A DNA stretch of 64,000 nucleotides, taken from assembly GCF_005403045.1 (NCBI RefSeq), contig NZ_BJCL01000011.1, positions 62,001-126,000 on the forward strand, in the 5' to 3' direction. This stretch comes from Pseudaquabacterium pictum. GTDB taxonomy: Bacteria; Pseudomonadota; Gammaproteobacteria; Burkholderiales; Burkholderiaceae_C. The position numbers and the translations under genes are program-made. The notes under the pieces were generated by a model. That model was not told where the DNA came from and made no database searches. It saw nothing but the letters and a program-made list of their open reading frames with translations. Positions 18,426 through 28,534 of this stretch are shown piece after piece; positions within the stretch are counted from its first letter, which is position 1, and the number at the start of each line of letters is the position of its first letter.

Positions 18426-19874
18426 ATGAGCCCAGACCTGTGGCAGCGGGGTTGCGATCAACTCGCCACCGAACTGTCCGAACAGCAATACAACACCTGG
18501 ATCCGCGCGCTGCCGCCAGCCGACATCAACGATGACGGCCAGGGCGGCGCGGTTGCGCAGGTGCGTGTGCCCAACCGCTTCAAGCTGGACTGGATCCGCT
18601 CGCAGTACGCGCACCGCATCGAGAACATCCTGACCGAGCTGGCCGGCTGCCCGGTGCGGCTGGAACTGGCCCTGGCCGCGCGTGAGGCACCGCCCGCGCG
18701 CCCGCTGGCGGCCAACGGCCCGGTGCGCGCTGCGGCACTGCTCAACGGCCAGGCGCTGGCGCCGTCCACCAGCGTGCGCCCGGCATCCCCGGCACCGGCC
18801 GATGGCGGCACGCCGCGCCCCGCCGGCCCGCTGCACCTGCCGCCGGCAGCCAACAGCCACAAGCTGAACACCGCGCTCACCTTCGACACCCTGGTGGCCG
18901 GCCGCGCCAACCAGATGGCCCGCACCGCAGCGCTGCATGTGGCGGGCGCGCCGGGCGTCATGTACAACCCGCTGTTCATCTACGGCGGCGTGGGCCTGGG
19001 CAAGACCCACCTGATCCATGCCGTGGGCAACGCGCTGCTGCGTGACAAGCCCGACGCCCGCGTGCTGTACCTGCATGCCGAGCAGTTCATCAGCGACGTC
19101 GTCAAGAACTACCAGCGCAAGACCTTCGACGAGCTGAAGGCCAAGTACCACAGCCTTGATCTGCTGCTGATCGACGATGTGCAGTTCTTTGCCGGCAAGG
19201 ACCGCACCCAGGAGGAGTTCTTCAACGCCTTCGAGGCGCTGCTGGCCAAGCGGGCGCACATCATCATGACCAGTGACACCTACCCCAAGGGCCTGGTCGA
19301 CATCGATGAACGCCTGACCAGCCGCTTCGACGCCGGCTTGACCGTCGCCATCGAGCCGCCCGAGCTGGAGATGCGGGTGGCCATCCTGATCCGCAAGGCG
19401 CTGGCCGAAGGCACCGAGATGCCCGAGGACGTGGCCTTCTTCGTGGCCAAGAACGTGCGCGCCAACGTGCGCGAACTGGAAGGCGCGCTGCGCAAGGTGC
19501 TGGCCTACAGCCGCTTCAGCCACAAGGACATCAACATCGGCCTGGCGCGCGAGGCGCTGAAAGACCTGCTGAGCATCCAGAACCGGCAGATCTCGGTGGA
19601 GAACATCCAGAAGACGGTGGCCGACTTCTACAAGATCAAGATCGCCGACATGTACAGCAAGAAGCGGCCGGCCAGCATCGCCAAGCCGCGGCAGATTGCG
19701 ATGTACCTGGCCAAGGAAATGACGCAGAAGAGCCTGCCCGAGATCGGCGAGCTGTTCGGCGGACGCGACCACACCACGGTGCTGCATGCGGTGCGCAAGA
19801 TCGGCGGCGACCGGCAGAAGGACAGCGAACTGAACCAGCAACTGCATGTGCTGGAACAGACGCTGAAGGGGTGA
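18426..19874 (+). CDS. dnaA: Chromosomal replication initiator protein DnaA
   Basis: Binds DnaA boxes and opens the origin. The 482-aa protein has domain I ([27 protein letters not shown]), a Pro/Ala-rich linker domain II (about 100-145), the AAA+ domain III with Walker [10 protein letters not shown] and Walker [10 protein letters not shown], and domain IV with the DNA-binding signature [12 protein letters not shown]. The start at 18426 is set by domain I; the frame is open upstream to 18357. It leads the dnaA-dnaN-gyrB series. Confidence 0.97.
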   Translation: MSPDLWQRGCDQLATELSEQQYNTWIRALPPADINDDGQGGAVAQVRVPNRFKLDWIRSQYAHRIENILTELAGCPVRLELALAAREAPPARPLAANGPVRAAALLNGQALAPSTSVRPASPAPADGGTPRPAGPLHLPPAANSHKLNTALTFDTLVAGRANQMARTAALHVAGAPGVMYNPLFIYGGVGLGKTHLIHAVGNALLRDKPDARVLYLHAEQFISDVVKNYQRKTFDELKAKYHSLDLLLIDDVQFFAGKDRTQEEFFNAFEALLAKRAHIIMTSDTYPKGLVDIDERLTSRFDAGLTVAIEPPELEMRVAILIRKALAEGTEMPEDVAFFVAKNVRANVRELEGALRKVLAYSRFSHKDINIGLAREALKDLLSIQNRQISVENIQKTVADFYKIKIADMYSKKRPASIAKPRQIAMYLAKEMTQKSLPEIGELFGGRDHTTVLHAVRKIGGDRQKDSELNQQLHVLEQTLKG

Positions 19875-20104
19875 AGGCGGCCGATGCTGTCAAGGCACAG
19901 GTGTGTGGACAAGTCTCGAACAACCCGGCACCTGTCCACAGGCCCGGCGCGCGCCGCGAAGTTGTTGTCTGTTGCGCGCCAGGCTCCGGGCCCTTGCCCC
20001 ACAGACTTCCGGGCCGGCTAAAGCCTTGAAAAGACAGGTGAAAATGGGCTTGTTCACAAAAACCACCGCTCTCTACTAGAACTACCAAGTTCAAAGAGGA
20101 AGAC
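19875..20104. other. Probable oriC segment between dnaA and dnaN
   Basis: The 230-base gap holds DnaA-box-like sites TTGTCCACA (minus, 19904-19912), CTGTCCACA (plus, 19932-19940) and TTGTTCACA (plus, 20050-20058). They are followed by an A-rich stretch (about 20020-20104) unlike the GC-rich surroundings, suitable as an unwinding element. All boxes differ from consensus by one or two bases. Whether replication starts here or in the rpmH-dnaA region is inference. Confidence 0.55.
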
Positions 20105-21211
20105 ATGATTGTTCTGAAAGCGCCGCAACAAAAACTGCTGGAGGCCCTGCAAAGCGTGGCCGGCATCGTGGAGCGGCGTCACACGCTGCCCATCCTGGCC
20201 AATGTGCTGCTGCGCAAGACCGGCGAGGACATCGAGTTCACCACCAGCGACCTGGAGATCCAGGTGCGCACCCAGGCCACGCTGGGCGGCGATGCGGGCA
20301 ACCTCAGCACCACGGTGGGCGCGCGCAAGCTGATCGACATCCTGCGCAGCCTGCCCAACGACCAGCTGGTGACGCTGACCGCGGCGCAGAACAAGCTGAC
20401 GCTGACCGGCGGCAAGAGCCGCTTCACCCTGCAGACGCTGCCGGCCGACGACTTTCCGCTGGTGAACGAGGCGGTCGACTTCGGCCCTGCCTTCAGCGTG
20501 CCGCAGAAGACGCTGAAGACGCTGATCAACCAGGTGCACTTCGCGATGGCGGTGCACGACATCCGCTACTACCTCAACGGCATCCTGTTCGTGGCCGAAG
20601 GCAAGCAGCTGACCCTGGTGGCCACCGACGGCCACCGCCTGGGGCTGGCGCAGAGCCAGCTGGAGACCGACATCCCCAAGCAGGAGGTGATCCTGCCGCG
20701 CAAGACGGTGCTGGAGCTGCAGCGCCTGCTGAAGGACGAGGACACCCCGATCGAGATGCGCTTTGCCGGCAACCAGGCCAAGTTCAGCTTCTCGGGCATG
20801 GACTTCGTCACCAAGCTGGTCGAGGGCAAGTTCCCCGACTACAACCGCGTGATCCCGAAGAACCACAAGAACAGCGTGACCCTGGGCCGGGCCACCCTGC
20901 TGGCCAGCCTGCAGCGCGCGGCCATCCTGACCAGCGAGAAGTTCAAGGGCGTGCGCGTCAACATCGAGCCGGGCACCCTGCGCATTGCCAGCAGCAATGC
21001 CGAGCAGGAAGAGGCCAAGGAAGAGATCGAGATCGACTACGGCGGCGACACCATCGAGGTGGGCTTCAACGTGACCTACCTGATGGACGCGCTGTCCAAC
21101 ATCAGCCAGGACATGGTGAAGATCGAGCTGCAGGACGGCAATGCCAGCGCGTTGATCACCGTGCCCGAGCAGAGCGGATTCAAGTACGTCGTCATGCCCA
21201 TGCGGATCTGA
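20105..21211 (+). CDS. dnaN: DNA polymerase III sliding clamp (beta subunit)
   Basis: The processivity clamp. The 368-aa protein has three clamp domains starting MIVLKAPQQKLLEALQSVAGIVERRHTLPIL and ends with the conserved YVVMPMRI. The motif GILFVAEGKQLTLVATDGHRL in domain 2 is diagnostic. Length matches E. coli (366 aa). An AGAGGAAG ribosome-binding site precedes the ATG. Confidence 0.97.
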   Translation: MIVLKAPQQKLLEALQSVAGIVERRHTLPILANVLLRKTGEDIEFTTSDLEIQVRTQATLGGDAGNLSTTVGARKLIDILRSLPNDQLVTLTAAQNKLTLTGGKSRFTLQTLPADDFPLVNEAVDFGPAFSVPQKTLKTLINQVHFAMAVHDIRYYLNGILFVAEGKQLTLVATDGHRLGLAQSQLETDIPKQEVILPRKTVLELQRLLKDEDTPIEMRFAGNQAKFSFSGMDFVTKLVEGKFPDYNRVIPKNHKNSVTLGRATLLASLQRAAILTSEKFKGVRVNIEPGTLRIASSNAEQEEAKEEIEIDYGGDTIEVGFNVTYLMDALSNISQDMVKIELQDGNASALITVPEQSGFKYVVMPMRI

Positions 21212-21234
21212 TCCGACGGCCAGCACGACAGCAC

Positions 21235-21253
21235 AGCGGGCCGCGAGCCCGCT
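21235..21253 (+). terminator. Possible weak terminator/attenuator between dnaN and gyrB
   Basis: A 7-bp stem AGCGGGC / GCCCGCT with a CGCGA loop lies 24 bases after dnaN. The following sequence has only a short TTTT seven bases on, so termination would be partial at best and gyrB may still be read from upstream. Confidence 0.3.
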
Positions 21254-21276
21254 TCAGCGTTTTGATGGGCCGGTGA

Positions 21277-23886
<2,610 letters not shown>

Positions 23887-24101
23887 CTCTGTCGCGACAT
23901 AGGGCGCCAAGTTATCTGCGATCCACCACGCCTTGGTGCGACTGCCAGGCACTGCTTGCTGCGACTTGCGGAAAACGCAGTGAGCGACTTTGCAGATGCG
24001 CTGACGACCTCATCAAGGCTGTCGAACTGCCTTGTGACACCACCACCGATCAGTCATTGTTGGGGCGCGCGCCAGAGCGCCTGACTTGGCGTCCTACGGC
24101 C

Positions 24102-26084
24102 ATGAAATTGACTCGCGCTTACTACGCCAGCTCTGTTTCGGGTTTCCTGGCTTGCGACGAAGACCGCGTGCTCGGCGCGCTGACCGCAGCGAGCGAATTC
24201 GCTGTCGATGTTCTTCAGCGCAACGCTTGGCAGCAAGAGATTAGGCTGCTGCGCGGGCTGCTGTCGCCGCTCGGTCCGGGTGAAGTTCTTTTTGAGTTTG
24301 TGGTGCCGCGCTTGGGCAAGCGCATCGACACTGTGCTGCTGCTTCGTGGCATGGTGTTCGTGCTTGAGTTCAAGACGGGTGGGACAGACTTCCAACGAGC
24401 AGACATCGAGCAGACCTGGGATTACGCGCTGGACCTGAAGAACTTCCACGCGACCAGCCATCACCGGGTCATCTGGCCGGTGCTGGTGATCACCGGCGCC
24501 AAAGGTCGGCTGCAGCGCGGTCAGTTGCGATCGGCTGATCGGGTGGCCGATCCCACGCTGGTCTCTGCAGACCGGCTCGGCGAATTCCTCCAGCAGGTGC
24601 TGGGCGTCGCGGCCGAGGAGGCAATGGACGATGCTGCTTGGCAGAGCGGACGCTATCTGCCCACGCCAACGATCATCGAGGCCGCCACGAGCCTGTACCG
24701 ACGGCACTCTGTCAAGGAGATTGCAAGGCACGATGCAGGTGCCAAAAACCTGGCCCGCACCTCGGAGAAGGTGGCGTCCCTCATCCGTCATGCGCGTGAC
24801 GTGTCGTGCAAGTCGATCTGCTTCGTGACGGGTGTCCCTGGGGCCGGGAAGACACTCGTGGGTTTGGACGTCGCTACGCGCTTCCAGGATGCCGCCAGTG
24901 ATCTGCACAGCGTGTATCTGTCGGGCAATGGACCGCTCGTTGCCATCCTGACCGAGGCACTGGCGCGAGACCGTGTTTTGCAGGAGCGGCGTGAGGGCCG
25001 GAAGGTCACGAAGGGTATTGCCCGGCAAGCAGTCAAGGCCTTCATTCAGGCTGTGCACCACTTTCGGGATGAGGGTCTCAAGGACCCCTCGCAGCCGCCC
25101 GAGCACGTCACCATCTTCGATGAGGCGCAGCGCGCTTGGAACCTGGCCAAGACTGCTGACTTCATGCAGCGCAAGAAAGGCCGAGTGGGTTTCCGACAGT
25201 CTGAGCCGGACTTCCTCATCTCGTGTCTGGACCGCCATCGCGACTGGGCCGTGATCGTGTGTCTTGTGGGTGGCGGGCAGGAGATCAACACAGGTGAGGC
25301 AGGCATCGGCGAGTGGCTAGAGGTGGTGCGCACCACCTACCCAGAATGGCACGTCCACCTTTCCTCCCAACTGATGGGCTCCGAGTACGCTGCTGGCGAC
25401 ACCATCGCTGCGATGGCAGGCAACCCGAGGGTGCACATCGACGATGACTTGCACCTGGGTGTCTCGATGCGGTCGTTCCGTGCGGAACATGTATCGGACT
25501 TCGTCAAGCGGGTACTCGATCTGGAGGTCGACGCCGCAGCGTCGCTTTACCGAGAATTCGCTGCGAACTTCCCGCTGGTGATGACGAGGTCCGTCGATAG
25601 CGCGCGGCGCTGGCTGCGCCGCCAGGCGCGCGGGAGTGAGCGCTACGGCCTCGTCGTGTCATCGCAGGCCTTGCGGCTGAAGCCCCATGCCATCGACGTT
25701 CGTACGCCCGTCGACCCGGTCAATTGGTTCCTCAACGATCGCGAGGATGTCCGCTCGTCGTACTACCTCGAAGACGTGGCGACCGAGTTCCAAGTGCAAG
25801 GCCTGGAACTCGACTGGGTGGGCGTTGTCTGGGATGCCGATCTTCGCCACCAGCCGGCCGGTTGGCAGCACCACGCGTTCGTCGGCGATCGCTGGCAGCA
25901 CATCCACAAGCCGGATCGCCGTCTGTACCTGAAGAACGCCTATCGTGTGTTGCTGACCCGTGCGCGGCAAGGGATGGTGATCGTTGTGCCACATGGCGAG
26001 CCCGAAGACCCAACACGCACGCCAGCGTTCTACGACGGGACTTACAGCTACCTCCAATCCATCGGAATTCGCGAAGTCACGTGA
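24102..26084 (+). CDS. PD-(D/E)XK nuclease-DUF2075 helicase fusion protein
   Basis: A 660-aa protein with two parts. Residues 60-130 look like a PD-(D/E)XK nuclease: RIDTVLLLRGMVFVLEFK supplies Asp76 and Glu89-x-Lys91, followed by a conserved YALDLKNFH. Residues 235-630 are a DUF2075/Schlafen-type P-loop helicase domain: Walker A GVPGAGKT (244-251), Walker B TIFDEAQ (337-343), LVGGGQEI (388-395), FQVQGLELDWVGVVW (563-577) and motif VI YRVLLTRARQGM (614-625). It probably cleaves or remodels nucleic acid with ATP hydrolysis. I chose ATG 24102; a TTG at 24057 would add 15 unconserved residues. G+C is visibly lower than in gyrB, suggesting transfer. The HNH gene follows two bases after its stop. 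A defence role is inference. Confidence 0.85.
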   Translation: MKLTRAYYASSVSGFLACDEDRVLGALTAASEFAVDVLQRNAWQQEIRLLRGLLSPLGPGEVLFEFVVPRLGKRIDTVLLLRGMVFVLEFKTGGTDFQRADIEQTWDYALDLKNFHATSHHRVIWPVLVITGAKGRLQRGQLRSADRVADPTLVSADRLGEFLQQVLGVAAEEAMDDAAWQSGRYLPTPTIIEAATSLYRRHSVKEIARHDAGAKNLARTSEKVASLIRHARDVSCKSICFVTGVPGAGKTLVGLDVATRFQDAASDLHSVYLSGNGPLVAILTEALARDRVLQERREGRKVTKGIARQAVKAFIQAVHHFRDEGLKDPSQPPEHVTIFDEAQRAWNLAKTADFMQRKKGRVGFRQSEPDFLISCLDRHRDWAVIVCLVGGGQEINTGEAGIGEWLEVVRTTYPEWHVHLSSQLMGSEYAAGDTIAAMAGNPRVHIDDDLHLGVSMRSFRAEHVSDFVKRVLDLEVDAAASLYREFAANFPLVMTRSVDSARRWLRRQARGSERYGLVVSSQALRLKPHAIDVRTPVDPVNWFLNDREDVRSSYYLEDVATEFQVQGLELDWVGVVWDADLRHQPAGWQHHAFVGDRWQHIHKPDRRLYLKNAYRVLLTRARQGMVIVVPHGEPEDPTRTPAFYDGTYSYLQSIGIREVT

Positions 26085-26086
26085 AC

Positions 26087-27088
26087 ATGTCCAAGGCCCG
26101 GAGCGACGCGCTGCGGCACTACGAGGCTTGTTTCGACAGCCTCGTGATCAACAGCACCAACGGTCGGGCGAGCCCGCACAAGATCTGCATGCTGCTGGCC
26201 GTGCTGGACCTGGCACTCGCGGGTGGCTTGCGAGAGAACCGCATTGCCTACGAGCCGCCGCTGTTGGAGCGCTACCGCCGGTACTTCGACGCCGTCCGAC
26301 GTGAAGGCGATCACCCAAACGCCTACTTTCCGTTTTTCCACCTCAAGGGGCGATTGCGCAACAGGCAGTCAAGCTTCTGGCATCTGGTGCCGCGAGTGGG
26401 GTGCGAGGTGGTGGTGGCTGCAATGGACACCGCACGCAGCGACAGCGCGATCGTCCAACGCATCGACCACGTGCGTCTGGACGATGCGCTGTTCGACTTG
26501 CTGCAGGACGCCGACGCGACCATCGCGCTATCGGATGCGATCGCACGACGGTGGTTTCAGCGGGGACTGCAGGAACTGAACCGCATGGCGCAACGCAGCC
26601 GCGCGGTCAGCCGCTACGAACGCACTTTGCGAGAGCCACAAGCAGTCCTTGCAGAGCCCCGACCACCGGCCTATGTGCGCAGCGCTGCCTTTCGCAGCGT
26701 GGTGATCGAGTTCTATGACTACCGCTGCGCTGCAACCGGTCACCGTGTGTTGCTCCAAGGGGGTGAGGCGATGGTTGAGGCGGCTCACATTCATCCGTTC
26801 TCCATCTCTGGTGACGACGATCCACGCAACGGCATTGCGCTCACACCGGACATGCACTGGGCGATGGACCGCAACCTGATCGCGCCCGGTCCGGATTTGT
26901 GCTGGCACGTGAGCCCAGCCCTCGACGACCGTGTGCCTGACCTGCATCGGCTCGTCGCGCTGCATCACCGGCGCATGCTGCTCCCCGAACGCCAGGCGCA
27001 GTGGCCGAAAGAAAGCGTGCTGGCCTGGCGCCTTCAGCGTCTGCGCGATCCGGGCTGGCGCCCTCCCGTTGTCGACGCAGGCGACTGA
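26087..27088 (+). CDS. HNH endonuclease (predicted restriction-type)
   Basis: A 333-aa protein of the COG3440-like class of predicted restriction endonucleases. The C-terminal HNH_2-type domain has CAATGHRVLLQ, the catalytic EAAHIHPFS (His234), NGIAL (Asn248) and HWAMDRNLI (His257). The N-terminal 110 residues contain PHKICMLLAVLDLA and YFPFFHLKGRLR-FWHLVP. This pattern is shared by the specificity or modification-sensing domains of such enzymes, possibly related to sulfur-binding domains of type IV restriction enzymes (unproven). The start is ATG 26087; a GTG at 26081 overlaps the upstream stop. Tight coupling implies the two products work together. G+C is lower than in core genes. Confidence 0.85.
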   Translation: MSKARSDALRHYEACFDSLVINSTNGRASPHKICMLLAVLDLALAGGLRENRIAYEPPLLERYRRYFDAVRREGDHPNAYFPFFHLKGRLRNRQSSFWHLVPRVGCEVVVAAMDTARSDSAIVQRIDHVRLDDALFDLLQDADATIALSDAIARRWFQRGLQELNRMAQRSRAVSRYERTLREPQAVLAEPRPPAYVRSAAFRSVVIEFYDYRCAATGHRVLLQGGEAMVEAAHIHPFSISGDDDPRNGIALTPDMHWAMDRNLIAPGPDLCWHVSPALDDRVPDLHRLVALHHRRMLLPERQAQWPKESVLAWRLQRLRDPGWRPPVVDAGD

Positions 27089-27296
27089 TCACCTGCTACT
27101 GAACCGCAGCCGTTTCGCCCCCTTCTCCGGCAACAGCAGAGCAAGGAATGACCTGAGCAACAAGTCCGGCGCGCCGTGAGGGCAGTCGCATCAAGTCGCG
27201 CAGACCCTTGACCGGCCCCCGCAATCCGGGGGGGCGTGGCACGTCGGTGGGCTCGCTAGACTGGATCCGACATCCATTGCGACAAGGACCAAGCCC

Positions 27297-28046
27297 ATGA
27301 AGGTGCAGTTTTCTCTCCTGACGTTGGCTGCAATGACCGCCGGCGTCACCGGACCCGCGCTGGCCGCCACGCCGCTGGCAGCCTCGATGAGCTTCGAGGC
27401 CACAGTGGAGATCGCTGGTGAGGTCCATGTCGACAAAACGAGTGATGCCTGGGGATCCGCGTTGAACCCGCTTTCTGTCGGTGGCATGGCGTTCAGCACC
27501 GATGCGAAGAGCAATTCGGCCACCGCCCAGGGCTACGGCAATGCCGTCTGGGCCAGCGCCGATGCCGGTGTCGTCAGCTTCGAGGGGTACGGCTGGGAAT
27601 GGAGCGTCGAGATCGACTCGCCGCGGATCATGACCACGTTGAACACCGCCCTGCCAGATTGGAGCTACACGTTCATCGCCAATCCCGGCGACGCACAGTT
27701 CCGCGTTCACTACAACGTGGTCGGAACCGGCAGCACCTTCGGCTTGCAAGGCTGGGAGATTGTGGTGACGGGTGGTCCGGAGCCCGAGCAGAGCTCGGTC
27801 ATCCGCGATGTCTTCGATCCGACCACGAGCGGTACCTTCGAGGCAGGCTTGACCCCGGGCAACGAGTACACCGTGTCGTTGATGAACAACGCCAACCTCA
27901 GCGCTGAGACCGGCTTCAACAGGAGCGCGCAGATGAACGGCACCTTCCGTTGGGAGATCTCGCCGATCCCCGAGCCCAGCACCTATGCGCTGATGGCGCT
28001 GGGTCTGCTCGCGGTGGGAGCAGCGGCGCGGCGGCGTCGCTGCTGA
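27297..28046 (+). CDS. PEP-CTERM sorting domain protein
   Basis: A 249-aa exported protein. It has a Sec signal peptide (MKVQFSLLTLAAMTAGVTGPALA) and ends with the PEP-CTERM signal PEPSTYALMALGLLAVGAA followed by a basic RRRR-C tail. This is the substrate tag for exosortase/EpsH, which sorts proteins in exopolysaccharide-producing bacteria. The body is beta-rich and low in charged residues, without a known domain, so its role (matrix or surface protein) is unknown. AAGGA precedes the start. No exosortase gene is in the window. Confidence 0.88.
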   Translation: MKVQFSLLTLAAMTAGVTGPALAATPLAASMSFEATVEIAGEVHVDKTSDAWGSALNPLSVGGMAFSTDAKSNSATAQGYGNAVWASADAGVVSFEGYGWEWSVEIDSPRIMTTLNTALPDWSYTFIANPGDAQFRVHYNVVGTGSTFGLQGWEIVVTGGPEPEQSSVIRDVFDPTTSGTFEAGLTPGNEYTVSLMNNANLSAETGFNRSAQMNGTFRWEISPIPEPSTYALMALGLLAVGAAARRRRC

Positions 28047-28086
28047 CCGGGCTCCTGCCGCACCTGCGTGCGGTGAGGCAATCCAC

Positions 28087-28476
28087 TCACTTCACCGCAA
28101 ACCGCGCCGTCGCCGCCTTCCCCCCCACCGTCACCACGGCCACCGCCTTGGTGCCTGGCCCCACCTTGAAGCTGCCGCTGGCCTCCAGCTTGTCGCCCGC
28201 GGGCTGCAGCGTGGCTTCCTGCTTCTCGGTGCCGGTCAGCAGCGTCAGCTTGGCGGTGGCCTTGGAGACATCGATCTTCTGACCTTGGCCGTGGCCGCGC
28301 AGGTACAGCTGCAACACCGTGGGTTTGGCCACCAGCTCCATGTCCATCTCCTTGGTCTCGGTCACCACGCCGCCGTGCTTGGGGCTGTGGTCGTGCGCGC
28401 CGGCGGCATGGGCCGGGCCGGCCAGGGACAGGGCCAGGGCGAAGGTGACGGCGGCCAGGGGGAATCGGTTCGTCAT
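28087..28476 (-). CDS. Small periplasmic protein of the metal-efflux operon
   Basis: A 129-aa protein with a clear signal peptide (MTNRFPLAAVTFALALSLAGPAHA). The mature N-terminus is His-rich (HDHSPKHGGVV), then a beta-sandwich-like region follows. No catalytic motif is seen. As the last gene of the CzcCBA-like operon, 58 bases after the RND pump gene, it is probably a periplasmic metal-binding or chaperone-like accessory. Confidence 0.8.
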   Translation of the reverse strand: MTNRFPLAAVTFALALSLAGPAHAAGAHDHSPKHGGVVTETKEMDMELVAKPTVLQLYLRGHGQGQKIDVSKATAKLTLLTGTEKQEATLQPAGDKLEASGSFKVGPGTKAVAVVTVGGKAATARFAVK

Positions 28477-28534
28477 GAGAGTCCTTTCAGGGGGTTGAGG
28501 GAAGGGTCGGCCGGTGCCGGGGTCGGGGCCGGGG

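Noticed and set aside
28058-28073. Hairpin CCGCAC / GTGCGG after the PEP-CTERM gene
   Set aside because: A six-base stem without a T-run is too weak to call a terminator.
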